64,000 nt of DNA from Carallia brachiata (taxonomy: Eukaryota > Streptophyta > Magnoliopsida > Malpighiales > Rhizophoraceae): contig JADCRB010000016.1 in assembly GCA_021464245.1 (NCBI GenBank), positions 4,333,250-4,397,249 of the forward strand, in the 5' to 3' direction. Shown here one piece after another: positions 10,250-21,851 of the stretch (positions are counted from its first letter, which is position 1; every line of letters starts with the position of its first letter). Under the pieces are notes generated by a model that saw nothing but the letters and a program-made list of their open reading frames with translations, searched no databases and was not told the DNA's origin. Position numbers and translations under genes: made by a program.

Positions 10250-12630
10250 AATAACAACCTATAGTCTCGTAGGGTCCCAACAGCAAAATGTGTACATTCT
10301 TGGAGTCGAATTCCTAAAAGGCTACATCATTGTAAACAGAATATGTTACACTCACCAGGAAAGCTTTCTAGACTCATGCTCTCTTACATGTTGCATTTGC
10401 ATTTTACTTACCTACCTATGTTAAGCGCAAGTAAATGAGGTGAATGAGGGTGTGGGGTATATTAGTTTGATTTTTAGTGGTGAATTCTATAACATTGTTG
10501 CATGTTTTTCTCTTTTGTGTGTGTTATTTGAATAAAATCCTATGACAGCGTCCTTCAACTGGCACTGCAACGGGAGTTTTCTAGAATGATATTTTTTTTC
10601 TTTTCTTCTCTCTTCTCTTCTCCCATGTTTGCTTCTTCTTCTTTCCCCCACATTTAGTTTCTTCTTTCCTCACCACCTATAATCCTCAACTCCCAAACTC
10701 AATAAACGCTGGGCACTGCAAAGGGAATTTTCTACGGTTCTAAAAAAAAAAATTTCTTTTCTTCTCTCTTCTCTTCTCCCACGTTTGCTTCTTCTTCTTT
10801 CCCCCACATTTCTTTTCTTCTCTCCTCACCACCCATACTCCTCAACACCGAACTAAAGAACCCAATCCCAACAACATCGCAACCTCTCGAGTATTAAATC
10901 TCTACTCCCAATCGGTGTCTTTGGCACGTAACTTCTATTTCAACTGAGTTTAGGACCCAATAGTCTTCAATTGTTCTTCAAAGAAATCGTTTAAAGGTAA
11001 ATATTTGTTGGGCATAAGGTGATATAGCTTTTCTCCTAGTTTATCTCGACTTATCAATCAATTGAGTATGGGCTTGTGAACTTTTGGTTGAATTGGTGAT
11101 TTTTGGGTCAACCATTGTAGACAATTCTTGAGCTTTGTGTTTTTTATTTTGCATAATTGGTGCCTAATTTCATCAATTGATGAGTTTTAGTCTTCAATGT
11201 CTAATTGTTGTTGATTATTTGGGGATTATATGTGTTGGGTTTCATATGGTTGGGTTGGGTTTATTGTTCTTAATTGATTGCTTGAGAATTGAACTTTTGA
11301 GAATTTTTAGTGTTTCACATGGTTTTGTTGGGACTTATTAGTTATTTTCGTGGTCATTGTTCTTTGTTTTAGTTTTTTTTTTCATGTTATTTCTTTAGTG
11401 TCTAGTTATCTAATTGGTTTTAAAATAGCTTTTTAAAATTTGCACAAGTATCTTAAGTTGTGATATATTGAGTTACCGAGCGACCTTTTTACAATTTTTA
11501 ATTACATGCACTTGTTGGAAATCCTAGAACTTGCCCAATTATCTCTCGAGGTGAAATCCTAAGCACGACATTATTAGGGAAATGATTTAGGCCATCTTTG
11601 TATCGTTTGAGCCTTTCAAACCTACCCATATGTATTTATCCCTCGTTTATCCTGTTGAGCCATTGTGCATGACCATTTTCTTTCATTATTAACCTACATT
11701 TATTACCAAACCCTTTTTAGCCTTGTTATTTTCCCCCCAATTTTTAATAATTTAGAGCAACTAATATAATTCTTTTGAACTATTTGGAGATGGGTTAAGA
11801 GATCTCAATTTTTTTTAACTTGCAAAGTGTGGTGAGATTGCTTGTTTTCATCATAAAAAACCCCGATACTCAAAGAAATAAGTGTGGGGCTGTTCTTGAA
11901 TATAAATGCACAAAAAAGATGTTACTACACAATTCTTACAATTGCATCTCAAATCCAAATGTGGTATGAAAAAAAAAAACAGAGAAAAGGGAAAAGCCTA
12001 TTGAAAAAAAAAAAAGAAAAAAAAAGGATCAATAAGGAAAGAAGTAGTGAAAACTTATGTAATCATTGAATAAAGAGCAAGCTTCTATTGTAATAGATAT
12101 CTCCTGCCTTAATCTTGATAGGATTTTGGGATTTTATCAATTACTCTATTTTTGTTTGTTTCCTTGATATTTCCTTTCTTTGTTTAACCTTCAACCCATA
12201 ACCCCATTACAAGCTTAATGAAAGTCATTGTGATCCTTGATGATGTTCTGTCTCACATTAGTGGAGAGAGATGACACAGTTTAACCTATGGGATTTGAAA
12301 TAACTTTGTGTGATTAATTACTTGTAGATATGAAGTTGGGTGCTTATGTTGATCGATAAGAGATACTTGCAAACACACAGTTTTATAAAATATTTTGAGG
12401 AGAATGATAGAATTGTTGACTGAAAATGGTTGATGAGGTGTTTTATTTCTTCTTGTGAGAATGACATCGATGTGCATTAGTGAGACAAGCTTTCAAAAGT
12501 TTAGCTGATGAAGCTTAAGTGAACTATCATGTGATATTAGAATTCCCCGTGTGATTTTGGGATTTTGCTTGTTTGTGTGACTAGCGAGTGATTGCTTAAG
12601 GACAAACAATGAGTTGAGTGCAGCAAAATT
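10250..12630 (+). other. Athila-like non-coding region before the 3' LTR
   Basis: About 2.4 kb with no credible protein. It holds the 151-bp duplication at 10557-10860 and several 'GTGTGGGG'-type motifs (about 10450, 11881). Near its end is a 'TTGCTTAAGGACAAACAATG' stretch like the conserved block just ahead of the Athila 3' LTR. It corresponds to the long region downstream of pol in Athila elements, here joined directly to gag. Confidence 0.6.
10557..10860. repeat. Two-copy 151-bp tandem duplication
   Basis: The word GGCACTGCAA(C/A)GGGA(G/A)TTTTCTA begins at 10561 and again at 10712. Each is followed by a matching pyrimidine-rich run (TTCTTTTCTTCTCTCTTCTC, then CCCA(T/C)GTTTGCTTCTTCTTC, then TTTCCCCCACATT). 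The copies differ by small indels. Confidence 0.85.
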
Positions 12631-14092
12631 TGATAATGTCCAATTTTCCCTTAGTTTTAGTGCCAACTATGTCCTATTAATATTACTTAAGTTTGGTTTT
12701 ATTTGAATTTGACATACTTTTTCTATTCTTTTGTAGGAGTCGGGCTAATGAGATATTTAAAGTTGATTTGGGCCAAAAGATGAAGAATTCTTTGATTATG
12801 GACATCAAAGGACATAAGAAGAGTTTTGAAGAGAGTCTTGGTCAACATGGGAGAGTTTTTGAAGACAAATCTTACTTCAACTAGGTTTTATATCCTAATT
12901 AGGAGAATTCCCGGCCATAATAACCACTATTCAGCATTTTGGGCATAATTCTTTGTATACAACTTGGAATTGGGCGATTCTTGAGCCCAAAGAAAGCTAA
13001 AAAAAGGGCTACAACTTTTATGTTTGAGCTGAACTTTGATTCTGCTTTAAAAGAGACGATCTTTGGTTGCAAGTTGTTGGTCAAAATTTGTCAAAAACTT
13101 AATTGGAGAAAGAAAATCCTAGTTTACAAAGGGGGGCCATCCTATTATAAATAAGGCATAAAAGGACATTGAAAGGGGAGAACGAGGTCAGAAAAGAGGG
13201 AGATTGCGCACCAAAGAAGAGAAGAACATGAAGAGAAAAAAAGAGAAAAGGAGTTGTGATGTCTTCAAGAGAGCAAACCCTTGAGCTGTTTCATCTTTCT
13301 TGTCTCCCAAAACTCTTTATGTCTTCAATGTTTAATTTGGTTTTTATTGTTTTCATTATGAACTAAATTTTCTTAACTAGGGATACAGGATAGCCAAACC
13401 TTAGTAATGTAGTTTTCTTGCTTTTATGCTATTCAAAGATTTTCTTTTCATAGTGAGTATGTGTTATTGTGCTTAATGCTTTTAAAAGCTTGATCACCTT
13501 TTAAATTGATTTGATATTCATGGTTGAGACTAAAAAGAGATTCCTTACATTAAATTAAATAATACATATCATGAATTGAATAAAATGCAGAGATGGTTCA
13601 AATGTGATTCATGCGGTATCAATGGATGGATTGTTAAAATATCTACTTAAGCTAAAGTTTTTCACAGATTTTAATGCTCTTTTATCTATTTAAATCTACA
13701 TAGAGAGGTTAATAGGTAAAGGTAGATTCAACATAACTCGAGAGAGACTAATGAACAACGTAGGAATTTTACTGTCCCATGAATAGATCTCATTCTTAAT
13801 AGCAAAATAGTTGAGAATTCTATTTAACTTTGGTGCGGTCAACTAGAATCCCTAGTGTGTTCTTGCTTGGCTTAATCTTATTGTGTTTAATATTGTGTTT
13901 TTTTTTTCTAATTAAGATTTATTTGTTATTTTATTTAGTTTTGCATTCTTAAAATGGGTTTTCTAAATAAAGTTAGGATTAATGCGTGATTTAGTACTTG
14001 TTTATTTTCAATCCTCGTAAGACGATACTTTGTTCACTATCTATATTATTTGAGCGACTGGTGCACTTGCTAGTAGTTATTTACACGCATCA
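12631..14092 (+). repeat. 3' LTR of the Athila-like fragment
   Basis: It begins TGATAATGTCC after a degraded purine tract and ends CACGCATCA, giving about 1462 bp with TG...CA ends. A TATAAATA box at 13146-13153 is the likely U3 promoter, with a purine-rich stretch downstream. The last 25 bases match the LTR remnant at 8590-8616. No partner LTR survives, so a target duplication cannot be tested. Confidence 0.75.
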
Positions 14093-15559
14093 TGTTTGAG
14101 TGAAACACGATGGCTTGGGAAGCAAGTTATGGGTTTAGGATGTGTAAAACCTAGATTAGATGGGTTATTCATGATTTGGGACGTAAGAAAATGAGAGAGA
14201 GAGAGAGAGAGAGAGTGAGTGAGAGAGAGAGCATTCGGCCAACAAGGGAGTTAGAGAGAGAGTGGTTGCAAACCTTAATCCCTAATTTCTTAAGCTGCAA
14301 GCAATCCCTAGGATCAAAATCCTAAGCTAGAAAGAGAAAAACAAGTACAGAATAAGAATTGGGCCAAACTGAGGAGAGAGACAGGATAGAGATACCTTGG
14401 CCTACAGAGAGGAGAGAGAAAGTGAAATTGATGTTAAAATAGGTTGTTGTTTATTAACTATCTAATTCGAGCATAAACGATGCTTAATTGAGTTTAAATC
14501 ATAAAAATGGATAAAAAATAAAATTGTCAATTTAGTTAGGGACTAAATTGAAAGATTTAATTATTACGAGGACTAAATTGATAACGGGACTGGTTTTGAA
14601 AGGTAAAATGCTAAATTGAGGTAAAAAGATAGTTAGGGGTAAAATCATAATTTTAGGACACCTAGGTACAAAATGGTAATTTTGACAAATTTTGAGGTCC
14701 TAATTATATACAAGAAAAGAAATGAGGGTAAAAATATAAATAGGGAAACATAGGTTTTAACAGCATTGAAAGACGAGCTGCTTGCCTTTTCGGGTAAGAA
14801 ACAGTCACCAGACCCTAACGACTGAGCACGGGTACATTAAAAGCGTAAAGCATCATGTTTTATATTTTATGCATTTGGATTGCATTTTTATGCTTCTACA
14901 CGTACTTATAAAAGCATGTATACTTGATGAAGCATGTTCACGCATACACAATTTATGATTGTGTTAGAATGAGAAAAGAGCCCCCCCCCCAGAAAGTTAA
15001 GAAAAGACACATGAACGTTTTTAAAGCATGAAAATGTTTTCATTGGCACTTGGCATGTGATATAGTGTCTAAGATTTATAAAGATGTTCCTGGCCAATTG
15101 GTAACAGATGATGGTTCCTGTACAACAGAGTCAGGGTTTGGCTCTAGTGCGGCAACCGATGCAGTTTTGCTACCACTAAAGAGTCAAACAAGACAAATTA
15201 AAAGCCAAGATACACTGTATAACAGGCTGAGTACGACCAGATGCCTTGTTCAAGAGTCGACTCAATTTTGATGAACGTGCATCTTCATTCATGAAATGTA
15301 ACGAGCCTATTTTTATGTTAAAATTTGAATAAACGAGGCCTAGGTCATTTGTTTGGCTATTTGGTAAGAAAATGGAAAATTTCAAGAAAGATAAAAATTT
15401 ATGAATGTGAAAGGCCATAAGGACAGAAGAAAAAGAAACATAAACTGTATTACGTATGTGAATTACATAGGCATTTCATGTTTTATCACATGTTCCTCGC
15501 ATTCATGCATAGCACCATTCACTAAGTATTATTTGTACTCACCCACCTTTTGATGACAA
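14093..15559. other. Unassigned LTR-like non-coding block
   Basis: About 1.5 kb right of the Athila-like LTR, without a convincing coding frame. It contains a GA microsatellite, repeated 'GGACTAAATTGA' words (about 14540-14580) and 'TTTGTACTCACCCACC' near 15533, features I associate with plant gypsy LTRs. I could not find matching ends or a second copy, so the assignment is open. Confidence 0.35.
14193..14231. repeat. (GA)n microsatellite
   Basis: A near-pure GA run interrupted by GTGAGTGA. Confidence 0.9.
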
Positions 15560-16230
15560 GTGATGGACCTAACTATCAGCCTGTTTTATCGCACGTGGGG
15601 TTTCAAAGTCGCAATCTTTGAAGCTAGATCTGCTGTGATATTTTGTACTCTGGACATTACATGGGATGTAGTTGAGGGAGCTCTAAACTTTACTATAGAG
15701 TGTAGGAGGGGCCTTGCCTACAAGGACCTTCTCGATGTCTAGTCAACCCCATGTAGTGTGTATATAGTAGGACCAAGGAATGAGAGAATTAAGGAGGTGT
15801 ATAGAGAAGGGAAGACCACTTGGACCATTAGGGTTAGGCATGGTAAGAAGATTGAGAGGCTGAGTGCCAACGCGAGTTCCCTAGAACCTACACTTGTTGA
15901 GACTAAGTTCACCATGGTAGCTCAAGAAGAACTTGAGAAGGAAGTTTGAGATGTCGAGGAACATGCCACAAAATGGGTGCTATTGGAATTTCAGGCGAGG
16001 TCTCTCAATAGAATGGAGAAGAGTTGCGAGTGTAGATACAAGGAGGGTTTTCAAGATGCCTCTCACTTGTGTTTGTACTGTGACTTGTCCTCTCTATCTT
16101 TTGGCAAGAAGGAATGGTCGAAGTGGTTTGCCTCGTCTGCTCGTCCGCTTGTCCTTTGCAATATCTTTCCTTTTAGACATATAACACATTTGAATAAAAT
16201 TTGTGCTATTGTTTCTTTCTCCTAACATTT
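15560..16230 (+). pseudogene. Antisense accessory-ORF-like tract 2 in Tat element
   Basis: One plus-strand frame runs from about 15740 to 16225 with a single internal stop near 15947. It reads a charged segment ('RNERIKEVYREGKTTW'), then 'QEELEKEV', then after the stop 'DVEEHATKWVLLEFQ', and ends with a cysteine-bearing stretch 'CECRYKEGF.DASHLCLYC'. The heptad-like spacing of E/K and L/V suggests a coiled coil. I recognise no named domain. It lies antisense in the Tat element between the Athila-like insertion and tract 3, and could be the C-terminal part of tract 1, separated by that insertion. Function unknown. Confidence 0.35.
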
Positions 16231-16879
16231 TTCCCTTTACTTGCGTTATTCTTTCTTCCTGCAATCGTACGCTATCACAAGCTGTCATCTTTTGACAAGC
16301 ATTGAGAGAGGGTGTTTGATTGAGATCACAGTCATAAGATCATGAGCTAGTAATTTTTATCAGTTCAGGCCTTTTTTCAAAGCAAGAAGTCACAGCGACT
16401 CTCTTTCGAAAAGGGGTCCTTGGATTTTGCCATGTGTGCCATCATTATTTGAGAGGAAATTGCTTCTAGAATTATGGCTCTATGTCTAAAGAGATGGGAT
16501 GATTATCTCGGAGGCAATTTATAAGGGTTGAGATTTGGATTTTTTATCCCTTTATTGATTTTTCATTCTTCTTCCAAACATTCGACTTAAAGAATTTCCT
16601 ATCTCGAATTTTCAGAGTACTCATTAGCGTAAGAAAATATTTGAGAGTTTAAGAGATGCACCAAATAGCAGGCAAATCCCTTCTGCTTCTAGAAATCCTT
16701 GATGAGAGGATGTCTCGAGGGAGCATGGAGTTTCCTCTCACGATTTTTTGGCTGGTGGTTCTGTACATCAACCCTCCAACGTGTATTGTGGTTATACCGG
16801 TTGCACTATAAGCCAAATTTCCTTCGAGTTGGATAGTGTGTTTGGTTTTTTTGAACTTAGACAGAGGTTCTGCATCTCC

Positions 16880-19040
16880 CAAAGGTATACCCTAACTGTT
16901 CTTTCTATCACACGAAGGGCTTGATGCCCTTCCAGAAGGGTATGTAACCTATTATGTGGAACAGTTTCACACTAAATTGTACCTTTCAGTACTTTGAGAA
17001 GTCCAAGAGTATTTTGAGGTTTTTAGGATTGCTTCCTATCAATTGGTTCTTGAAAGAAAGAGGTAGCTAGTGTTTGATTGCTTTGGCAATAGGTGTAGGG
17101 TTGAGGTTGATTAAGAAAGCCTTTAGCCATTATTTTCCAGTGCAAGTGACCCTTACTACTTTAGGGACTGGCCTCTTTGATATGACCTTTGGTGGCGAGT
17201 TCAAGTTGAATCTTAGGGCATGGGAGGAACGGAATCCTACACCATTACCCTTTAATCCAAAAAACGATTTCTTTACTCACATCCTAGATGGTAAAGGGGT
17301 AAAATTTACTAACGTTTGCAATCTTCATGTCATTTTTGGGCAAAATTACCTACCTACCTTTGGGTCAAGCAAGACAGTGTGGATGCATTACATTCCAAAG
17401 CTTGAGCTGTATAGAGATCTTGCTTGCCTCAACGTTCTCCTATTTTATTACTGAGGATCGATTGTGGAGTGATTGCTCCAGCGGGGGAAGGTGAGCCTCA
17501 GCCTTCTATGACCTTTCAGGCAGGAAAAGAGCATTTGGGGCTTCCTAGACTTGACATGCAATTTGCTGATCCGAATGAGGTGGATGTACAATATATCGAT
17601 TCTCTTGGTTCCAAGGATTGGAGAGTCTTTGAGTTTGAGCTTAATTATGATCTAGGTGGTCGATTTTTACAATTATGTTGTCCTACTATAATTTTTGGGT
17701 GATGATGTTGGAGTTTTTTTTCTCTCTAAACGTTTCCATGTAAAAGCTACAAGTGTAGATATTTCACGTACCAGCACTATGGGGCTGGCCTGTACGACCA
17801 AGCTTTCTCTTTAGATGCTATCGCCAGCCAATCCTTTGCTGGTTAGTTTCCCTCTGCTACTCTTGCAGGAGATACTCAAATCCTAGACCAAATTTATAGT
17901 GAGATAGAGACATTGGCTGCCGATAATGCCCAAACCTTTGCGAATAAGTTGAGCTGCAATTTTCCTACAATTCCCAAGAATATTTTGTCAAATCCTTATC
18001 TGTATACTTTGGTTCGGCCGCCCATAGCGTCTAGTATCTCCACTTCTTAAACCTTTTAAACTGTGGGAAAAGTTAATACTAAAAAAGCTCCTTCCCTTGG
18101 CGTTAATGTGCCATCAACCACTATGGCCTCTAATCAATCCCATGGTTTTCTACCTCAAGTTCTTTGGTAATGTTACCTAGGGCAAGCACCAGTTAGTTCA
18201 GGGGAACTCCTCCACCTGCACTAGGAAGGTTGACTCCGAATCTAAGGGTAGTGTAAGGAAGAGGCCTCAATTGTTGTCGTTCTCATTCTCTTCCAGAGAT
18301 GGAGTCATTCAAGGGATAAGGTTCTGCTATTCCTAGTTCCATCTCTTCCCGAAGGTCTGAAGTTCTTTCTTTCTATTAGCTTATTGATCAAGCAAAGGGA
18401 GTGAACTTGGCTGTTTCTCGTGAGGTGAATAGAGGGCTAGGGTACATAAGGAAGCTTGTTGCTGTCCTTAGAGCCAGTGTCTGCAAACCTTTAGTCCATC
18501 GCTCCAATTCACATTGAGTATTTGCATGAAGATAGAAGTGACTTTAAAAACATCATTAAGGCTTGTAAAAGAAGTTAGACGAAGTTACATTGTGTCACCG
18601 ACAGGCTATGAGCAAGCTATTTACTGCCTAAGAGAAAAATTCGCAATTAGAATTTTATGTTTGTGAGTTGGAGAAAACTTTGAGGGACGAACGTAGATCT
18701 CATGTGGCTTTTAATGATTTTGTAACTCAAGAGTAATCCAGGCTTGTCATGGAGATCAATGTCCTAGGAGAAGCTCAAACAGCTAGAATCAGGACGAGAT
18801 GGCCAAAGGCTTGATCTAGTTTTCACCAATTGGAGCTTTTTTGAGTGCCTAAATGGAGCTCGCTAACTTGTTGGAAGTTAGAGTATGAACTTGTATTTGA
18901 GCATTTTGAGTTGGCCCTTCTCTGAAGCTACTCTTAAGCTCCAGGCTTCCTCTAATAAGGCACCAAGCTCTTCAACAGCTATTGGAACTCATCCTCAGGA
19001 GTCTTCTCATGATCCTTCAACTCAAGGAGCTCCATAGGGG
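16880..19040 (+). pseudogene. Antisense ORF with gypsy-type transposon domain
   Basis: The plus strand reads 'HEGLDALPEGYVTYYVEQFH', then 'YFEVFRIASYQLVLE', 'LFDMTFGGEFKLNLRAWEE', 'PLPFNPKNDFFTHILDGKG' and, after a frameshift, 'LGLPRLDMQFADPNEVDV' (about 16900-17702). A C-terminal coiled-coil-like part follows ('QLEFYVCELEKTLRDERRSH', about 18630-18730). The 'LPEGY..Y..QF' start followed by an 'iA.yQL' block resembles the domain annotated in plant gypsy elements as a putative gypsy-type transposon protein (Pfam Transposase_28, named from memory). Such frames occur antisense in Tat-group elements. At least four frameshifts or stops break it. Role in the element is unknown. Confidence 0.6.
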
Positions 19041-20497
19041 CTCCAAGGACGAAATTATTCCTATAGGAACACTTGTATTTTTGCTATGCTTTTGTTCAGC
19101 ATTTTGGAGAAGTATCGAGGCATTATGTATATTATATTATAACACCTAAGAAATTGTTTAACCTGATTTGCCTTGGTTGTTTTCTTGCTAGTGTGTGTTG
19201 TGCTTTTCTTCGTTAAAAATTTTGTCCATGATTGCTTCTTAATATGGGCTTGGTTTTGGTGCCCATTCGCCAGGTTGATCGAACTTAGAGTCTAGTTAAA
19301 ACCTTGCTCCAAAGTTCAATTTTTGGGGGACAGTTGAGTTTTATCTATTCATTGGAATTGAGCACTTTTTTGATAAATGCGGCGTCTGGATAGTTGGTGG
19401 TTGTATGCTTTTCTCATTATTGTCGTTGTTTTATATTCCCTTTGCTTTTTAAGCGGTGTTGATAGGGAGAGTCTCCTATAAATAGGCCAAAATCGATCCC
19501 TTTTTCATCCCTTAAGCTTGATAAGAGAAGTTTGAAACTTTGAAACATAGATTCTCAGGTTCTTCTAGTATCACTCTTTTGTAGACACGTTTGGAGAAAA
19601 ACTATGCTTTTTGGCATTGTCGAGGAATGTCAGTTCTCATTATTGTTCATTGAAAGCAACAACGGCCCTCATTACCTTTGAAGGAAAGGTCTTGTGACAA
19701 TGTTGTCTTATAGGGGGTGACTTGGTTCATGGCCAACCTTGGGCACACTGGGTTCTTTGCTATCATGGGAGTTAGTGCATTTTTTGAAGGTCTATCAGGA
19801 AACCAGCTAATGCTTCTTCTCCCAACGTGAAGATTCTTGTGATCCTTAATAATTGTCAGATACTAGTATTATACTCCAATTTTACCAGCTCGTGTGGTCC
19901 CTAGTAGATGCCAAATTCGGGATTCCACTACAGCTTTACTAGGTCATCTTGCTGGACTCGTCCCATTGGCTGTCTGAGTTGGAAGACCCATCTCATTTCG
20001 GATAGTTGTAGTCTTTAAAAGTCTCAGCATATATTCTTCCAAAGTGTTGAGCATCACAATCCGAAGTTCTTTTGAGAAAGTTCTTATGCAAAGTAGTTTT
20101 CATGTAATGGAGTTCCATAATGTGCTATAGCATTCATATTATGACGTTCCTTCATGTAATGAATGAAGTCTCTTATTTATTTCATCTTCTGCCTCTCTAA
20201 ATTCTGGATACTTATAAAATTTGGACTTATGCAATGCAATTCTCTTTGGAATGTGATGAGGTATTTATGATGTTTCTAGCTCATTCAAACTCCATACTCT
20301 TGTACGAGCACTTAGTGTAGGTTCCAAGGATGAGATAGTGTTGTGAGCTAATTCTAACCTTATACTCTTAACAAAAACTAAAGTGGTTTTTGTTTGAGGT
20401 GTACCTTTGTAAGAGTAAGGTATTTGAACTCTCCTATTGCGATCATTTTTTGGCCTGTATACTAAGCTCGAGCAAAGATTTTGGAATCTTAGCTAGC
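19041..20497. other. Tat element interior, no gene seen
   Basis: Non-coding sequence between the antisense ORF and the inserted minus LTR. There is no frame with family resemblance and no repeats of note. Confidence 0.4.
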
Positions 20498-21851
20498 TGA
20501 CTTTCTCGAGCGAAATCACAAGTGACCGAAAAAATACTGCAAGTGTACATGGCAAATTGTAGTAATAAAACCTGGCAAATACTCCAGATGTCAAGCCCAC
20601 GGGAAAAAATAATTAATTGTAATTTTTGCTATTTAACAAATGTTTTATGCTTGCGAAAGTTAATAAAAAGCAGAACTATTGAATTAATAATTACATGAAT
20701 TTTGTAGAATTGTAATTTGAATGTTAATTCTTCTTACTTAGTTAGGGTTTTTTGTCAAGCAACTCTACCTGTATTCAAACTATTTGTGATCTTCTCTCAA
20801 GCGCACACAAAAACAGATTAAATCCATTAAGAATATAGAATTTCAATGACATCATATAAACTTTTCTCATGTTTCACTCAAAATTCATATGTTTATCTAT
20901 TTAGTACACCACTCGTGTCTCGTATGTCGATTTCAACCAAATCCTATAATTACTTTTATGGTCATCAGGCACAAAAGTATAATAAGGACAAAATTGATAA
21001 ATCAAATCGAGTTGTCAGCATATAATTGTAATATAATCAAAAGAACATCTAATTATCCACAGAAATAAAAAAACTCAACCCTAAACTAGGCTACATCACA
21101 TTCTCCCTAGTTTAGGGTTTTAGCCATTCATGCTAACAACCAAAAGAAAACTAATATTCAATATAATAGAGTTCAAAAGAAAAAAAAATGGAAAGAAAAG
21201 GAATTGAAAAACTCGTGTCCAGAATCTTCACGTTCCTTCATTGCGCTGTTTTATTCTTATGCTTTGCGTTTTACTCCTTTTGTCTTGCGTTAAAATAAAA
21301 GCCTGAAGGTCCCTTGGAACTTTTTAAAGTGGGTATTTATATTCCTCCCAAATACCAAATGTAAAAGCCCTAACATACCTAAATTCGAGTCGGAAAAGGG
21401 TTTGTTAATTTCTGGACAGATTTAACCCTGTGCATTTGAGCTCAATTCTCAACCCTTTCTAGGCCGAATCTCAATTCGGTCAAAGCAACAAAGTTTTAGT
21501 TCTATCTCTTAGCTTTGATTTGGCTTAAAAATTATAGCAATTCTGACTTGTACAGAGGAAGTTACAACTAAAAAGCTGAACAATGCGCAAAGTTGTGGAA
21601 TTATGCCCAAATTGAAACACAAGTATTCTACCTGAATTTTGTAAATTAAATTTCCACCCAAGTCTTGGTTTGGTTCTTTTTTATAGGTCCCCAAAATTTG
21701 CTTCAAATACTTCAATTGCATCCATTTGTTCTACAAGACATAAAATAGCCAACAAAAGTAAAATCAGCTAGAATTTACAATATTTACATAAATAAACCTC
21801 AAATTATGTATGAAAATATACATAAAACCTATGTAACTATTAGACCTCTCA
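20498..21851 (-). repeat. Minus-strand gypsy LTR, probably solo
   Basis: From about 20523 the sequence reads 'TACTGCAAGTGTACATGGC', 'GTAGTAATAAAACC' and 'CAAGCCCACGGGAA', the reverse complement of a common plant gypsy LTR 3' end. It then turns sharply A+T-rich, unlike its neighbours. The right end is near 21851 (ACCTCTCA), giving TG...CA ends. A minus-strand TATA-type box (ATATAAATAC, about 21333-21342) fits a U3 promoter. No gag or pol of its own lies on either side, so it is probably a solo LTR. I could not fix the left boundary or a 5-bp duplication. AATCT occurs on both flanks a little outside the ends. Confidence 0.5.

Larger units (their letters stand above)
8587..14092 (+). mobile_element. 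Athila-like gypsy fragment, lacking pol
   Basis: Plus-strand element inside the Tat element. Its last LTR bases and start of the internal region (TGCTAGTAGTTATTTACAAG, then CATCAAGTTTTTGG) occur at about 8590-8625, and the same LTR end recurs at 14068-14092. Between them are Athila-type gag pieces (8830-10170), a non-coding region with 'AAGTGTGGGG' motifs, and a 3' LTR (12631-14092). No RT, RNase H or integrase lies between gag and the 3' LTR, so about 4 kb of interior remains where a full element has much more. All but about 30 bp of the 5' LTR is missing too. A heavily deleted, non-autonomous relic. Confidence 0.75.
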
